From assembly GCF_000442515.1 (NCBI RefSeq), contig NZ_AQPH01000023.1, forward strand, positions 1 to 45,682: a DNA stretch of 45,682 nt, in the 5' to 3' direction. Source of the stretch: Magnetospirillum fulvum MGU-K5 (lineage in GTDB: Bacteria > Pseudomonadota > Alphaproteobacteria > Rhodospirillales > Magnetospirillaceae). The translations under genes and the position numbers were made by a program. Every line of letters begins with the position of its first letter. Position 1 is the first letter of the stretch. Below, one piece after another: positions 36,281 to 44,831 of the stretch. The notes under the pieces are model-generated. The model was not told the origin of the DNA, did no database searches, and was given only the letters and a program-made list of their open reading frames with translations.

Positions 36281-38395
36281 TCAGGCGGCCCGCGCCGTTT
36301 TCAGATAAGTGGCAAAGGCCGTATCTTCGCCCCGAATGTGATCGGTCAGCCAGGAGGCGAGGTAATCGAACAGCTTGCCGGTCGCCTCGGGACGATTCGC
36401 CTCGATGTCGCGGCGCAGATCGGCGGCGCGTTTCAGGAACGTTTCGTGGTTCTGATGATGGGCCGCTGCGCCCGGATAGCCCAACTGGGACATCTGCGCT
36501 TCTTCTTCGGCGAAATGGCGCTGGAGTGCTCCCGACAGCTTCTCCAGCATCCGCGCCGAAGCGACCGCACCCTGGCCCGACATCATCAGTTTGTAGGAAT
36601 CGTTGATCATCCGGAACATCTCCTTATGGTGGAGATCGATCGAGGCAACGCCGAAGGTCTGGCTGTCGTCCCACAGCAACAGGTCACCTTCTCCGCCATC
36701 TGCCCGGACCTGAACCAGGAAGCGGCCGACCTCATCGCGCAGAATTTCCGCCTGCCGGGACAGATTGCCCGATGCGGTGTTGATCTGTACTGCGGCGGTT
36801 CCGGTCTCCTTGGCCGCTTTCTCGACGCAGACAATGTTGACCGAGACGTCCGATGTGCCGGCGGAAGCCTGTTCAATATTGCGGGCGATTTCTCCGGTCG
36901 CGGCGGTCTGCTGCTGCACCGCCGCCGAAACGGCGGCGCTGATTTCGCTCATTTCCGAGATCACGGCCGCGATACCGTTGATCGCCAGCACTGCCGAGCT
37001 GGTTCCCTTCTGAACCGCCTGGATCTGGGCGGCGATCTCGCTGGTCGCCCGGGCGGTCTGGTTGGCGAGGTTCTTGACCTCGCCCGCGACCACGGAAAAG
37101 CCCTTGCCGGCATCGCCTGCGCGCGCGGCCTCGATCGTCGCATTGAGCGCGAGCAGATTCGTCTGTGAGGCGATGTCATTGATGAGGGTGACGATGTCGC
37201 CGATTTTAGAGACCTGATCCGACAGTTCCTGCACATGGGAGGTGGTGTCGGTTGCCTCGGTCCTGGCCCGGACCGACACCGACTGGGATCGTTCGACCTG
37301 ATGGGCGATCTCCTGGATCGAGCAGGCCAGTTGCTCGGTCGCGGACGCCACCGTCTGCACATTGACCGAAGCCTGTTGGGCGGCCGAGGCGACGGCGGTT
37401 GCCTGGGAACTGGTCCGGGTCGCCGTCCCGGACATCTGTTCGGACGCCGACTGCAACTCTCCCGCCGCGGCGGTGACGGTTCCGACGATCGCCCCGACGC
37501 TGCCTTCGAACAGATCGGCCATCTTGCGCATTGCCGCCAGCCGGTCGGCATCGGCCCGCCGTTTCTGTTCCTTCTGTTCGGTTTCCATTTCCCGGGTGCG
37601 GATCAGGGTTTCTTTGAACACCTGCATCGTCTTGGCGATCAGGCCGATTTCGTCCTTGCGCCCCACGCCGTAAATCTCGACGCCGGTATTGCCATCCGAC
37701 AGGGCCTTGAGCCCCTGTACCGCCCGGCCGATTGGCTTCGAGATGCCGAAATTGCCAATCAGATAGCCGATGATCACTCCCGCGATCACGCCGACCAGCG
37801 AGGCGAGTATCATGAAAAATATCTTCTCTTTCGACGTCTCCAGCCCTTGTTGCGCTATTTTTGTTCCGGCAACATCAAAATAATTGTCAAGATTAGTTAC
37901 AGATTCCTGGAGCTTATCGATAATGGCTCGGCTGGAGGCGACGGCGTTAGTTATCTCGCGTTGCGACTGATCGATCTGGGTGGTGCTGCCATATTTCTGT
38001 ATTTTTAAAAGATTGTCCTGAAGTCTGTCGGAGTATTCCTTGTATTGACTCTCGACCTTATTCAAAAGCTCGAGACCCTGCCCGTCGGCCCCGGATTTCA
38101 GCTCCTTGATCGTCGCCTCGACAAAAATCCGTCGCTCTTGGTTCGCCTTGGTGATGATCGCGATGGTTTCCGGGGTTGGGTCCATTGCTGCCCGATATTC
38201 GGTGCGGTTGAAGGCGACGATCGCTTGATTGAGCCGGGCCGCCTTCAGCGCCAAGCCGTCGGCATTGTCGATTTGCTGTCCGGCCATCGCCAAGTAATTG
38301 GCATTGGAGACGCCGAGATAGCCGACGATCCCCGTGATAATGGCCATCACCGTGACCAGCGTCATGATCTTGAGCAAGATCGAGATGTTCTGCAT
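36281..38395 (-). CDS. Methyl-accepting chemotaxis protein with C-terminal hemerythrin domain
   Basis: This is a 704-residue chemoreceptor. The N-terminal membrane helix ([19 protein letters not shown]), a helical four-helix-bundle periplasmic sensor (about 35-180) and a second membrane helix ([20 protein letters not shown]) are followed by HAMP and signalling domains. The hairpin tip reads [20 protein letters not shown], then [16 protein letters not shown]. The last 130 residues are a bacteriohemerythrin with di-iron ligands in [29 protein letters not shown] and LTDHIRGED. It probably senses oxygen or redox state. GGAGGAGAAG precedes the ATG. The 259-base gap upstream holds no clear gene. 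Confidence 0.93.
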   Translation of the reverse strand: MQNISILLKIMTLVTVMAIITGIVGYLGVSNANYLAMAGQQIDNADGLALKAARLNQAIVAFNRTEYRAAMDPTPETIAIITKANQERRIFVEATIKELKSGADGQGLELLNKVESQYKEYSDRLQDNLLKIQKYGSTTQIDQSQREITNAVASSRAIIDKLQESVTNLDNYFDVAGTKIAQQGLETSKEKIFFMILASLVGVIAGVIIGYLIGNFGISKPIGRAVQGLKALSDGNTGVEIYGVGRKDEIGLIAKTMQVFKETLIRTREMETEQKEQKRRADADRLAAMRKMADLFEGSVGAIVGTVTAAAGELQSASEQMSGTATRTSSQATAVASAAQQASVNVQTVASATEQLACSIQEIAHQVERSQSVSVRARTEATDTTSHVQELSDQVSKIGDIVTLINDIASQTNLLALNATIEAARAGDAGKGFSVVAGEVKNLANQTARATSEIAAQIQAVQKGTSSAVLAINGIAAVISEMSEISAAVSAAVQQQTAATGEIARNIEQASAGTSDVSVNIVCVEKAAKETGTAAVQINTASGNLSRQAEILRDEVGRFLVQVRADGGEGDLLLWDDSQTFGVASIDLHHKEMFRMINDSYKLMMSGQGAVASARMLEKLSGALQRHFAEEEAQMSQLGYPGAAAHHQNHETFLKRAADLRRDIEANRPEATGKLFDYLASWLTDHIRGEDTAFATYLKTARAA

Positions 38396-38654
38396 TGTCT
38401 TCTCCTCCTCGAGTTGAGTTGACAAGCCATCCCTCTTTCCCTGTCGATGACAGGGCCGTATCGTGCAAAATCTCGATCTTGTCCGCGTGATCGATGAGAC
38501 GTGTCCTTATTGGGCTGCTGCGCGGCTAGAGGGTATTTGCCGACGACACACAAACGTCATGGTAGATTGAATTGGGGTGGACCTAAAGAGATATTTCGCC
38601 CATGACCATCGTCCTGCCCTGGTTGTCAGCCCCCCCCTCGACCGTCTCCCGGGC

Positions 38655-39680
38655 TTACCCTCCATCGAGCAGGGCGTCTGGAATCTCGAACCGTTCTTGA
38701 TCGCCGATCCGCAGGATCGTCCAGTCTTCATGACGGTCTGCGTGGATCGGGTCGGTCCCGTCGGCAACAATCGGCGTGCCGTGGACGAACAAGACCCGAC
38801 GCATCCGGGCCACGGTGTTTTGCTCCCAACGGATTTCCACCGTGGCGGTGCGGTCATGCCCCCGGCGGATCACGCCAGCCTGGCAGGTGAGCGGGGACGG
38901 TGCGAAGGCGACAGTGCAGGGCACTTCGGCGACGGCGTGGTAGGGCGTGCCCGGGACCAGCGCGTCTTCCGCCGCTGACAACGGAGGCAATGGCTGGCCC
39001 GTCCGGGTCACGGCGAGGCGGAAGTCGCTCTGTTCGTTTCGCCGCGCCGCCGGGCGCATCAGGTAGACGCGGACAAGGTAAGCGCCGTCGGTGGGGGCCA
39101 CGCCGTCGAAGCTGTCTCCGGACTGGGAGCCGACAAAGCGTGCCTCGTCGCTGCCGGGAGGAAGGACGTTGAAATAGGTCTGGGGGTTGCTTGCCGTCAT
39201 CCTTACCCGCAGCCTTTGACCCGCCAGAAGGGGAACCCGGTAATCGGCATCGGCCCGTCCGCGCAGATGGCCGCGAATCTCCCCCGTGTCGCGGCCCGGA
39301 GGAAACGGATCGCGCGCGGCGGGGCAGGATTCTTCGGTCAGCCATGTTCCGTCGAGCCAGCCCACCCGCCCCTGGTGTTCAACCCGGCACCACCGAGGAT
39401 TGGCCTGGGCGCGATCGTGTTTTTCCGTCTCGGACAGGGTGGTGGCCTCGTCGAGGGTCAGCCCGCCCCGGCAGCCGAGGCTGCGCAGACAGCGGGCACC
39501 GACGGGAAGCTGGGTGATCGGAGCGGCGTTGAAGCCCGGCTGGGCGCGCAGGATCAGGCTTGGGGCGGGAGCGCCGTCGCGGAGACGGTAATGGTCCGGC
39601 CCGTCGGCGGTGGCCCTCGCTTCGCCTGTCGCGACCAGAACCAGGGTTGCCGCCAGTACCGTGACGCTTCGGATGCTCAT
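38655..39680 (-). CDS. Secreted SH3-like protein with a beta-rich lysozyme-inhibitor-like region
   Basis: This is a 341-residue precursor with signal peptide (VTVLAATLVLVATGEARA). Residues about 35-120 form an SH3-like domain (LILRAQPGFNAAPITQLPVG, then WCRVEHQGRVGWLDGTWL). The middle domain has the motif TYFNVLPPGSDEARFVGSQS and YLVRVYLMRPAARRNE, which I recall from periplasmic proteins related to lysozyme inhibitors. The end (VLFVHGTPIVADG to ILRIGDQERFEIPDALLDGG) is a further conserved strand pair. GGGAGGA lies 9 bases before the ATG. Role probably at the cell wall; not certain. Confidence 0.78.
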   Translation of the reverse strand: MSIRSVTVLAATLVLVATGEARATADGPDHYRLRDGAPAPSLILRAQPGFNAAPITQLPVGARCLRSLGCRGGLTLDEATTLSETEKHDRAQANPRWCRVEHQGRVGWLDGTWLTEESCPAARDPFPPGRDTGEIRGHLRGRADADYRVPLLAGQRLRVRMTASNPQTYFNVLPPGSDEARFVGSQSGDSFDGVAPTDGAYLVRVYLMRPAARRNEQSDFRLAVTRTGQPLPPLSAAEDALVPGTPYHAVAEVPCTVAFAPSPLTCQAGVIRRGHDRTATVEIRWEQNTVARMRRVLFVHGTPIVADGTDPIHADRHEDWTILRIGDQERFEIPDALLDGG

Positions 39681-40004
39681 TCCCGCCTATCCTCCCGTCC
39701 AGATCGTTGGATATAGCCTAGCCGATTCGAGGCGCGTTGCCGAGACGGAGCCGGAGGCTGAAATGCTGGATTGTGATGTGCGCCCAATGCTTTGGCTGGC
39801 GGGGTGATCCGGACGGCAAAAACGAGGACGTTGCCCCTTTGGGCGCCGTCTCTGTCGCGATGATGAGAATTGCATCGTTATCGCGCTTCGGATGAAAAAT
39901 CCCGTTGACTCGGGGCGGGGGTGATGTCAGATTACCGAAAGTTAATGACAAGTCAGTAATCGGTTGTCGGTTACTGTGTCCCAACTAAATAAATGGAGAT
40001 AACC
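39681..40004 (+). promoter_or_regulatory. Upstream region of the LH2 genes with inverted repeat at 39954-39976
   Basis: This 324-base stretch has no gene. CAGTAA and TTACTG flank 11 bases at 39954-39976, about 30 bases before pucB, a possible regulator or 5'-leader structure. The last 110 bases are AT-richer than the surroundings. I see no TGT-N12-ACA PpsR site. GGAG (39995-39998) is the pucB ribosome-binding site. Confidence 0.4.
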
Positions 40005-40145
40005 ATGGCTGAGAGAAGCCTTTCGGGTCTGACCGTTGAAGAAGCCGTCGAAGTGCACGAGCAGTTCAAGACGACTTTCAGCGCCTTCATCCTCATCGCC
40101 GCCGTCGCGCACGTGCTGGTGTGGGTTTGGAAGCCCTGGTTCTGA
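40005..40145 (+). CDS. pucB: Light-harvesting LH2 (B800-850) beta chain
   Basis: This 46-residue membrane peptide begins AERSLSGLTVEEAVEVHEQF after the start Met and ends HVLVWVWKPWF. In mature numbering His17 and His35 are present, His35 being the B850 bacteriochlorophyll ligand, and Trp44 forms the usual hydrogen bond to the pigment. A single transmembrane helix spans about 20-40. It closely matches the Phaeospirillum molischianum LH2 beta chain as I recall it. GGAG precedes the ATG. pucA follows 34 bases later, the standard puc order. Confidence 0.95.
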   Translation: MAERSLSGLTVEEAVEVHEQFKTTFSAFILIAAVAHVLVWVWKPWF

Positions 40146-40167
40146 GTCTGATCTGAATTTTATTTAG

Positions 40168-40353
<186 letters not shown>

Positions 40354-40386
40354 TTCGCTCACAGCCAGCGTTTTACGCTCCGTAAG

Positions 40387-40422
40387 CGGGCGGATCCGGG
40401 GAAACCCGGGTCCGTCCGTTTT
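40387..40422 (+). terminator. Rho-independent terminator of pucBA
   Basis: CGGGCGGATCCGGG pairs with CCCGGGTCCGTCCG (two G-U pairs) around GAAA and is followed by TTTTCGTTT. It lies 33 bases after pucA. Confidence 0.75.
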
Positions 40423-40457
40423 CGTTTGTGCGGGCCGTTTCGCTGCCTGCCCGGTCT

Positions 40458-41078
40458 CTAGGGCCGCAGCAGGGGCAGGGTCGCCAGAGCGAGGCACAGC
40501 ACGGTCACAATGGTTTCCGGCGCGCCGCCGGTGGTGATCAGGCGGAACCCGACGCGACGATCAACCCAGGGCCACAGCAGCGGGATCCCCTGACGGGTCA
40601 ATGAATCCAGCAGCAGGTGCGAGCCATAGGCGGCGGCGAAGACCAGCCCGGCTGCATCGACACCATGAAACCATCCCCGTTCGCGTTGCAGCCACGGCAC
40701 CAGCAGGGTCAGGCCGATGCTGCCGCCCAGCCAGGGCCAGAGCGAATGGGTCCAGGGGCTGCGATGACCGCCGAGCACGGCGGCAAGGTAGTAGCTGAGG
40801 AAGGTCAGCAGCACCGCCACCTGATCCAACGGCAGGCGCGGCCCCAAGACCACCATTGCTACCGCGATCCCGATCAGCAGCAGCACGGCCAGCCATTTGG
40901 CCCGTCGTCCCATCGTCGAGCTGAGATGGTCGATATCGGGCAGCAGGGCCGACGCCATCCCCAGGGTGTAGTACAGGGGCAGCGCGGACGGGGTAAGGGG
41001 ATACCCGATTTGTTCTCCCCAAACGGAAACGAGAGAGACGGCCGCCATGCCGGCGGCGAGATGAGCGATGGCTTGCAC
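40458..41078 (-). CDS. YdjM-type membrane metal-dependent hydrolase family protein (DUF457)
   Basis: This is a 206-residue polytopic membrane protein with the DUF457/YdjM motifs: HLAAGMAAVS at the N-terminus, SALLPDIDHLSS, GGHRSPWTHSLWPW and YGSHLLLDSLTRQGIPLLWP. The conserved His and Asp residues are thought to bind metal. The E. coli homologue is LexA-controlled, but I see no LexA box here. Substrate unknown. It converges on pucBA. Conserved start at ATG 41078. Confidence 0.85.
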   Translation of the reverse strand: MQAIAHLAAGMAAVSLVSVWGEQIGYPLTPSALPLYYTLGMASALLPDIDHLSSTMGRRAKWLAVLLLIGIAVAMVVLGPRLPLDQVAVLLTFLSYYLAAVLGGHRSPWTHSLWPWLGGSIGLTLLVPWLQRERGWFHGVDAAGLVFAAAYGSHLLLDSLTRQGIPLLWPWVDRRVGFRLITTGGAPETIVTVLCLALATLPLLRP

Positions 41079-41526
41079 GATGTGTCCCGATTGGTCCGAG
41101 CGCTACCCAGCCGGGACCGGCCAATGAGGGGGGAGGCTCATAGCACGCCTGCGTGCCGCCGACAATCCGATCTCGCTTCGTTCCGGGCGGGTCTGTGTCG
41201 TTCTGTGCTTGGTCGAGGTGAGGCGTGGCCGTGGGAGACTTGTCCCCACCCGATGCTCGATCCTGCCGGTTATCCTCTGATTCTGTGGATAGATCTGTGG
41301 GCCGGTTGAGGGTAAGGCCGGGGAATCCTGGCGAACCGGGGGTGTTGTGGGATGTGCCGATTTTTAAGGCAATCACGGCACCTGGGCACGGTAAAGCGGC
41401 AGGGGACGTTGCCTCGGAACCGGGCGATGCCCAGCGGCCCGGCTTTCCGCTACACTGTCGGGCCGAAACCGGGCGTCAGGGCACGTCCCACCGACCAAAA
41501 AAGATTGATCCACCATTGGGGGCCAA
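41079..41526. other. 448-base intergenic region without a supported gene
   Basis: It separates the divergent YdjM-type and PsiE-type genes. I see no tRNA, repeat copy or convincing small ORF. Two 9-mers resemble DnaA boxes (TTATCCTCT at 41270 and TGTGGATAG at 41284), but each has at least one mismatch. The last 40 bases before the PsiE gene are AT-richer and likely hold its promoter. Confidence 0.5.
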
Positions 41527-42036
41527 ATGAGCGAAAGCGATCATTCCGACAAAGAAACTTCCCGCATCAGCCAGCTTGCCACGCGCGGCTTCCTCAAGAT
41601 CGAGGTGTTCGCTTACATCGTCCTGGGCGCGATGTTGGCTCTGACCGCGCTGATCGGCATTGCCAATGCCGGAGCCTCGCTGTGGGGGGCAGTCCACGAT
41701 ATCGGCAGCACCGAGAAGATCATTCTCACCATCGACCGGCTGCTGTTCGTGCTGATGTTGGTCGAAATCCTGCACACCGTGCGCGATTCGTTTCGTACCG
41801 GTACCCTGGTGTGCGAGCCGTTTTTGATCGTCGGCCTGATCGCATCGATCCGGCGGATTCTCAGCATTACCCTGCAATCGTCGCAAGCGAGCCATCCCGG
41901 CGGCTGGACGCCGGAATCCGAGGCGATCCTGCATTCGGCGATGCTGGAACTGGCCGTGCTGGGGGGTCTGATTTTGGTGATGGTGGTATCGATCTGCCTG
42001 TTGCGGATCACCAAGCATCGCATCGCCGATAAATAG
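41527..42036 (+). CDS. PsiE family (phosphate-starvation-inducible) membrane protein
   Basis: This is a 169-residue protein with four predicted membrane helices (FAYIVLGAMLALTALIGIAN; IDRLLFVLMLVEILHTVRDS; EPFLIVGLIASIRRILSITL; LAVLGGLILVMVVSICLLRI), the PsiE layout. The basic segment after helix three (ASIRRILSIT) is typical. E. coli PsiE is induced by phosphate and carbon starvation, but its molecular role is not known. No Pho box is obvious upstream. It converges on hemN with a shared hairpin. Confidence 0.82.
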   Translation: MSESDHSDKETSRISQLATRGFLKIEVFAYIVLGAMLALTALIGIANAGASLWGAVHDIGSTEKIILTIDRLLFVLMLVEILHTVRDSFRTGTLVCEPFLIVGLIASIRRILSITLQSSQASHPGGWTPESEAILHSAMLELAVLGGLILVMVVSICLLRITKHRIADK

Positions 42037-42049
42037 GCGGCGACACGCC

Positions 42050-42085
42050 AAAACTCCGCCCCCCTGCGGAAACACAGGGGGGCGG
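42050..42085 (-). terminator. Terminator of hemN
   Basis: CCGCCCCCCTG pairs with CAGGGGGGCGG. On the minus strand the stem is followed by AGTTTT, so it mainly serves hemN. It may act for both convergent genes. Confidence 0.6.
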
Positions 42086-42099
42086 TTGGCGTAACGGAA

Positions 42100-43452
42100 T
42101 TAAACCGCCTTCGAGTGGCGCTGCTCGCCCGCCTTCAGATAGCGGTCAAAGGCGGCGCAGACGGCGCGGACCAGGGTCCGGCCCTCTTCGGTGACGGTGA
42201 GGCGGCGGCCATCGACAGTGACCAGGCCGTCGGCCTGGAGCGGGCCAAGCGTATCGATCTCGGCGTCGAACTGGGCGGGATCGACCTTGTGCGATCCGGC
42301 AACCGCGTCGATATCGACCTCAAGGTCGCACATCAGCCGCTCGATGATCTCGCGGCGCAGACGGTCGTCGTCGCTGATCGCGATCCCGCGCGAGGTGGCC
42401 AGCACCCCGTCCGAGATCAGACGCTGATAGGCGTGGACCTCGCCTTCGTTGACGACATAGCCCTGGGGCAGCGAGCCGATACCCGACGCGCCGAACCCGA
42501 TCAGGGTCGAGGCGGTATCGGTGGTGTAGCCCTGGAAGTTACGGTTCAGGGTCTTGGTCTTCAACGCGATCGCCATCGCGTCGTCGGGGGCGGCGAAATG
42601 GTCAAGACCGATCTGGACGAAGCCGTGATCGGCCAGCATCTTGCAGCCCTGTTCGTACATCTGCCAGCGGGTGTCGGTATCGGGCAGCGCCGCCTCGGGG
42701 ATCAGGCGCTGGTGCTTCTTCATCCACGGCACGTGGGCATAGCCGAACAGAGCGACACGGCGCGGCTTGAAGCCGGTCAGGGCGGTGTCAATCGTCTTCA
42801 GCAGGCCGTCGAGAGTCTGGTGGGGCAGGCCGTAGACCAGATCGACATTGACCTCGGACACGCCGTACTGACGCAACCAGCCGACGACGCGCTCGCTGAC
42901 CTCATAGGGCTGAATGCGGTTGATCGCCTTCTGCACCTCGGGATCGAGATCCTGGACGCCGATCGAAGCGCGGGTAACGCCGACGCTGCCCAGAGCCTTG
43001 ATATAGGTCTCGTCGGCAGTGCGGGGATCGAGCTCGACCGCGATCTCGGACTGATCCTTCAGGAGGAACTTGCTCTTCAGCAGTTCGACGGTCTTGACGA
43101 AATCGGTCGGCGTCAAAATCGTCGGGCTGCCGCCACCGAAATGGATGTGCCGGGCCAGCATCCGCTGCGGCAGAGCCTCGGCCACCATTTCGATTTCGCG
43201 CCACACCGCTTCCATGTAGGTGGCGACCGGAGCATAGCGGCGGGTCACCTTGGTGTGGCAGCCACAGAACCAGCACATATCGGCGCAGAACGCGACATGG
43301 AGGTACAGCGACAGCTCAAGCGCGGGATCAAGCCCGCCCAGCCACTTGCGGTAGGTTTCGCCGGTTACGCCGGGATGAAAATGCGGCGCGGTGGGGTACG
43401 AGGTGTAGCGGGGAACGCGAAGATCGTATTTTGCCGCAAGGTCGGGGCGCAT
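42100..43452 (-). CDS. hemN: Oxygen-independent coproporphyrinogen III oxidase
   Basis: HemN is the radical-SAM enzyme that decarboxylates coproporphyrinogen III to protoporphyrinogen IX without oxygen, required for heme and bacteriochlorophyll in anaerobic phototrophs. The 450-residue protein has the [4Fe-4S] motif Cys56-x3-Cys60-x2-Cys63 plus Cys65 (FCADMCWFCGC). Also present are the SAM segments HFGGGSPTIL and VELDPRT, and VNVDLVYGLPHQT; GASGIGSLPQGYVVNE is HemN-specific rather than HemW. The start is ATG 43452 with AGGA 9 bases upstream. It is divergent from an Fnr-type regulator, though no FNR box is evident in the gap. Confidence 0.96.
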   Translation of the reverse strand: MRPDLAAKYDLRVPRYTSYPTAPHFHPGVTGETYRKWLGGLDPALELSLYLHVAFCADMCWFCGCHTKVTRRYAPVATYMEAVWREIEMVAEALPQRMLARHIHFGGGSPTILTPTDFVKTVELLKSKFLLKDQSEIAVELDPRTADETYIKALGSVGVTRASIGVQDLDPEVQKAINRIQPYEVSERVVGWLRQYGVSEVNVDLVYGLPHQTLDGLLKTIDTALTGFKPRRVALFGYAHVPWMKKHQRLIPEAALPDTDTRWQMYEQGCKMLADHGFVQIGLDHFAAPDDAMAIALKTKTLNRNFQGYTTDTASTLIGFGASGIGSLPQGYVVNEGEVHAYQRLISDGVLATSRGIAISDDDRLRREIIERLMCDLEVDIDAVAGSHKVDPAQFDAEIDTLGPLQADGLVTVDGRRLTVTEEGRTLVRAVCAAFDRYLKAGEQRHSKAV

Positions 43453-43625
43453 GGCGATTATCCTGAAGCAAGGGACCTGTGAATTATCGGAGGGAAAACC
43501 TACTCCGGGCGATGGCGACTTGGCAACCGTCCGCGCCGCTATCCTGGTTTCAGATCGCGCTTCCGGCTATCGTCGTTGCGGACGGCGAGCCCCCCGGTGC
43601 CGCGTTCGCCCCATAGAGGACAGGG

Positions 43626-44321
43626 ATGAAGAGTATCGAAATCGAAGCCGCATGGCATGGACTGGCCTCGTGCGATTGTTGTCCGATCCAGGATCTCGTC
43701 CTGTTCGCCGACCTGGAGTCCGCCGATTTCACCGCGATTCATCAGCCGATCGACGATCTGTGGCTGCCCCCCGGCGCGACCCTCTACCGTGCCGAACAGG
43801 CGGCACCGGCGCTGTTCACCCTGCGCGAGGGGCTGGTCAAGCTCGAACAATATTTATCCGACGGGACCAAGCGGATCGTCAGCCTGGCCGGGCCGGGCGA
43901 CGTGCTGGGGCTCGAGGCGATGCTGGCCGACAGCTATGAACACGCCGCCATCGCCCTGCAACCGTCGAAGGTCTGCCGCATCCCTAAGGCGGTGATCGGG
44001 GCGCTGTCGCCCAAGATCAACAATCAGTTGATGCGGAAATGGCACGAATCCGTGCGGAAGGCCCATGCCTGCACCCGCGATCTCTCGACCGGCAACGCCC
44101 GCCAGCGGGTGGCGCGGCTGTTCCTGCTGCTGGCCCCGTCCGAGGCGCGGCGCTGCCGCCTGTTCGGGCGCGAGGATGTCGGCGCGCTGCTGGGAGTCAC
44201 CACCGAAACCGCCAGCAAGACCGTTGCCGAGTTCAAGCGTCAGGGATTGGTGCGGGAAATCGCCGTCAATCTGTTCGAGCGCGATATCGCCGCGCTGGAA
44301 CGGATTGCCGATGGCGATTGA
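43626..44321 (+). CDS. Crp/Fnr-family transcription regulator
   Basis: This is a 231-residue protein with an N-terminal cysteine cluster, a cyclic-nucleotide-binding-like beta roll (PPGATLYRAEQAAPALFTLR) and a C-terminal winged helix. The recognition helix TTETASKTVAEFKRQG carries ExxSK, near FNR's ExxSR, so TTGAT-type sites are expected. Cysteines are Cys16, Cys18 and Cys19 (ASCDCCPIQ) and Cys117. That is one N-terminal spacing short of the FNR Cys20/23/29/122 pattern, so an oxygen-labile [4Fe-4S] cluster is possible but unproven. An AGAGGACAGGG site precedes the ATG. Position beside hemN fits control of anaerobic or photosynthetic genes. Confidence 0.88.
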   Translation: MKSIEIEAAWHGLASCDCCPIQDLVLFADLESADFTAIHQPIDDLWLPPGATLYRAEQAAPALFTLREGLVKLEQYLSDGTKRIVSLAGPGDVLGLEAMLADSYEHAAIALQPSKVCRIPKAVIGALSPKINNQLMRKWHESVRKAHACTRDLSTGNARQRVARLFLLLAPSEARRCRLFGREDVGALLGVTTETASKTVAEFKRQGLVREIAVNLFERDIAALERIADGD

Positions 44322-44393
44322 CTGACTTCAATGACGCCGGGGCTAAGATCGCCTTAAGTCCAGAGCGTTGCTTCTCTTGGGAGACATGTCGTT

Positions 44394-44762
44394 ATGATCG
44401 TTGCCGTCGCCAGTCAGAACTTCACCACGGTTACCCAGCATGCGGGCAAGACCCGCCGCTTCCTGCTGTTCGACGCCACCGCCGGTCAGCCGGTGCGCGA
44501 GGTCGGGCGGCTGGATCTAGCCGAGGGGATGGCGATTCACGATTTCGCCGGTGACGGGCCGCATCCGCTCGATCAGGCCAAGGTGGTAATGGCGGGCAGC
44601 GCCGGGGAAGGCTTCATCCGGCGGATGGATGCGCGCGGGATTGTCACCGTCCTGACCGAGGAAACCGACCCGGTCGCGGCGATCCGCCAGTATGTCGAAG
44701 GCGCACTGGCCCCGACCGCCGCCGAGTCCGCCGGTCCCTGCGGCTGTCACGGCGACCATTGA
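44394..44762 (+). CDS. NifX/NifB-type dinitrogenase cofactor-binding domain protein
   Basis: This is a 122-residue small protein of the NifX/NafY/NifB C-terminal fold (MIVAVASQNFTTVTQHAGKT, then RRFLLFDATAGQPV). The later block VVMAGSAGEGFIRRMDARGI matches the family's cofactor-handling half. The tail GPCGCHGDH adds a Cys/His cluster that may bind metal. Such proteins carry iron-sulfur or iron-molybdenum cofactor precursors, or are stand-alone homologues of uncertain role. There are no nif genes here. It follows the Fnr-type gene by 72 bases on the same strand and has a GGGAG site. Confidence 0.82.
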   Translation: MIVAVASQNFTTVTQHAGKTRRFLLFDATAGQPVREVGRLDLAEGMAIHDFAGDGPHPLDQAKVVMAGSAGEGFIRRMDARGIVTVLTEETDPVAAIRQYVEGALAPTAAESAGPCGCHGDH

Positions 44763-44763
44763 T

Positions 44764-44805
44764 AAAAAACAAACGCCCCCTGACGCGGTGACGTGCCAGG
44801 GGGCG
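44764..44805 (-). terminator. Terminator of fbp
   Basis: CGCCCCCTG and CAGGGGGCG pair around a 14-base loop. On the minus strand the stem is followed by TTTGTTTTTT, a classical tail. It starts right after the convergent NifX-like stop. Confidence 0.8.
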
Positions 44806-44831
44806 GTGAGGACCGGCCTTTAACGCGGGGA

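Noticed and set aside
39964-39991. TTGTCG-16-TAAATA as pucB promoter
   Set aside because: It would start transcription at or after the ribosome-binding site, leaving almost no leader.
41270-41292. DnaA-box-like TTATCCTCT and TGTGGATAG in a 448-base gap
   Set aside because: Each has at least one mismatch to TTATCCACA and there are only two; no origin-type gene neighbourhood or AT-rich unwinding region.
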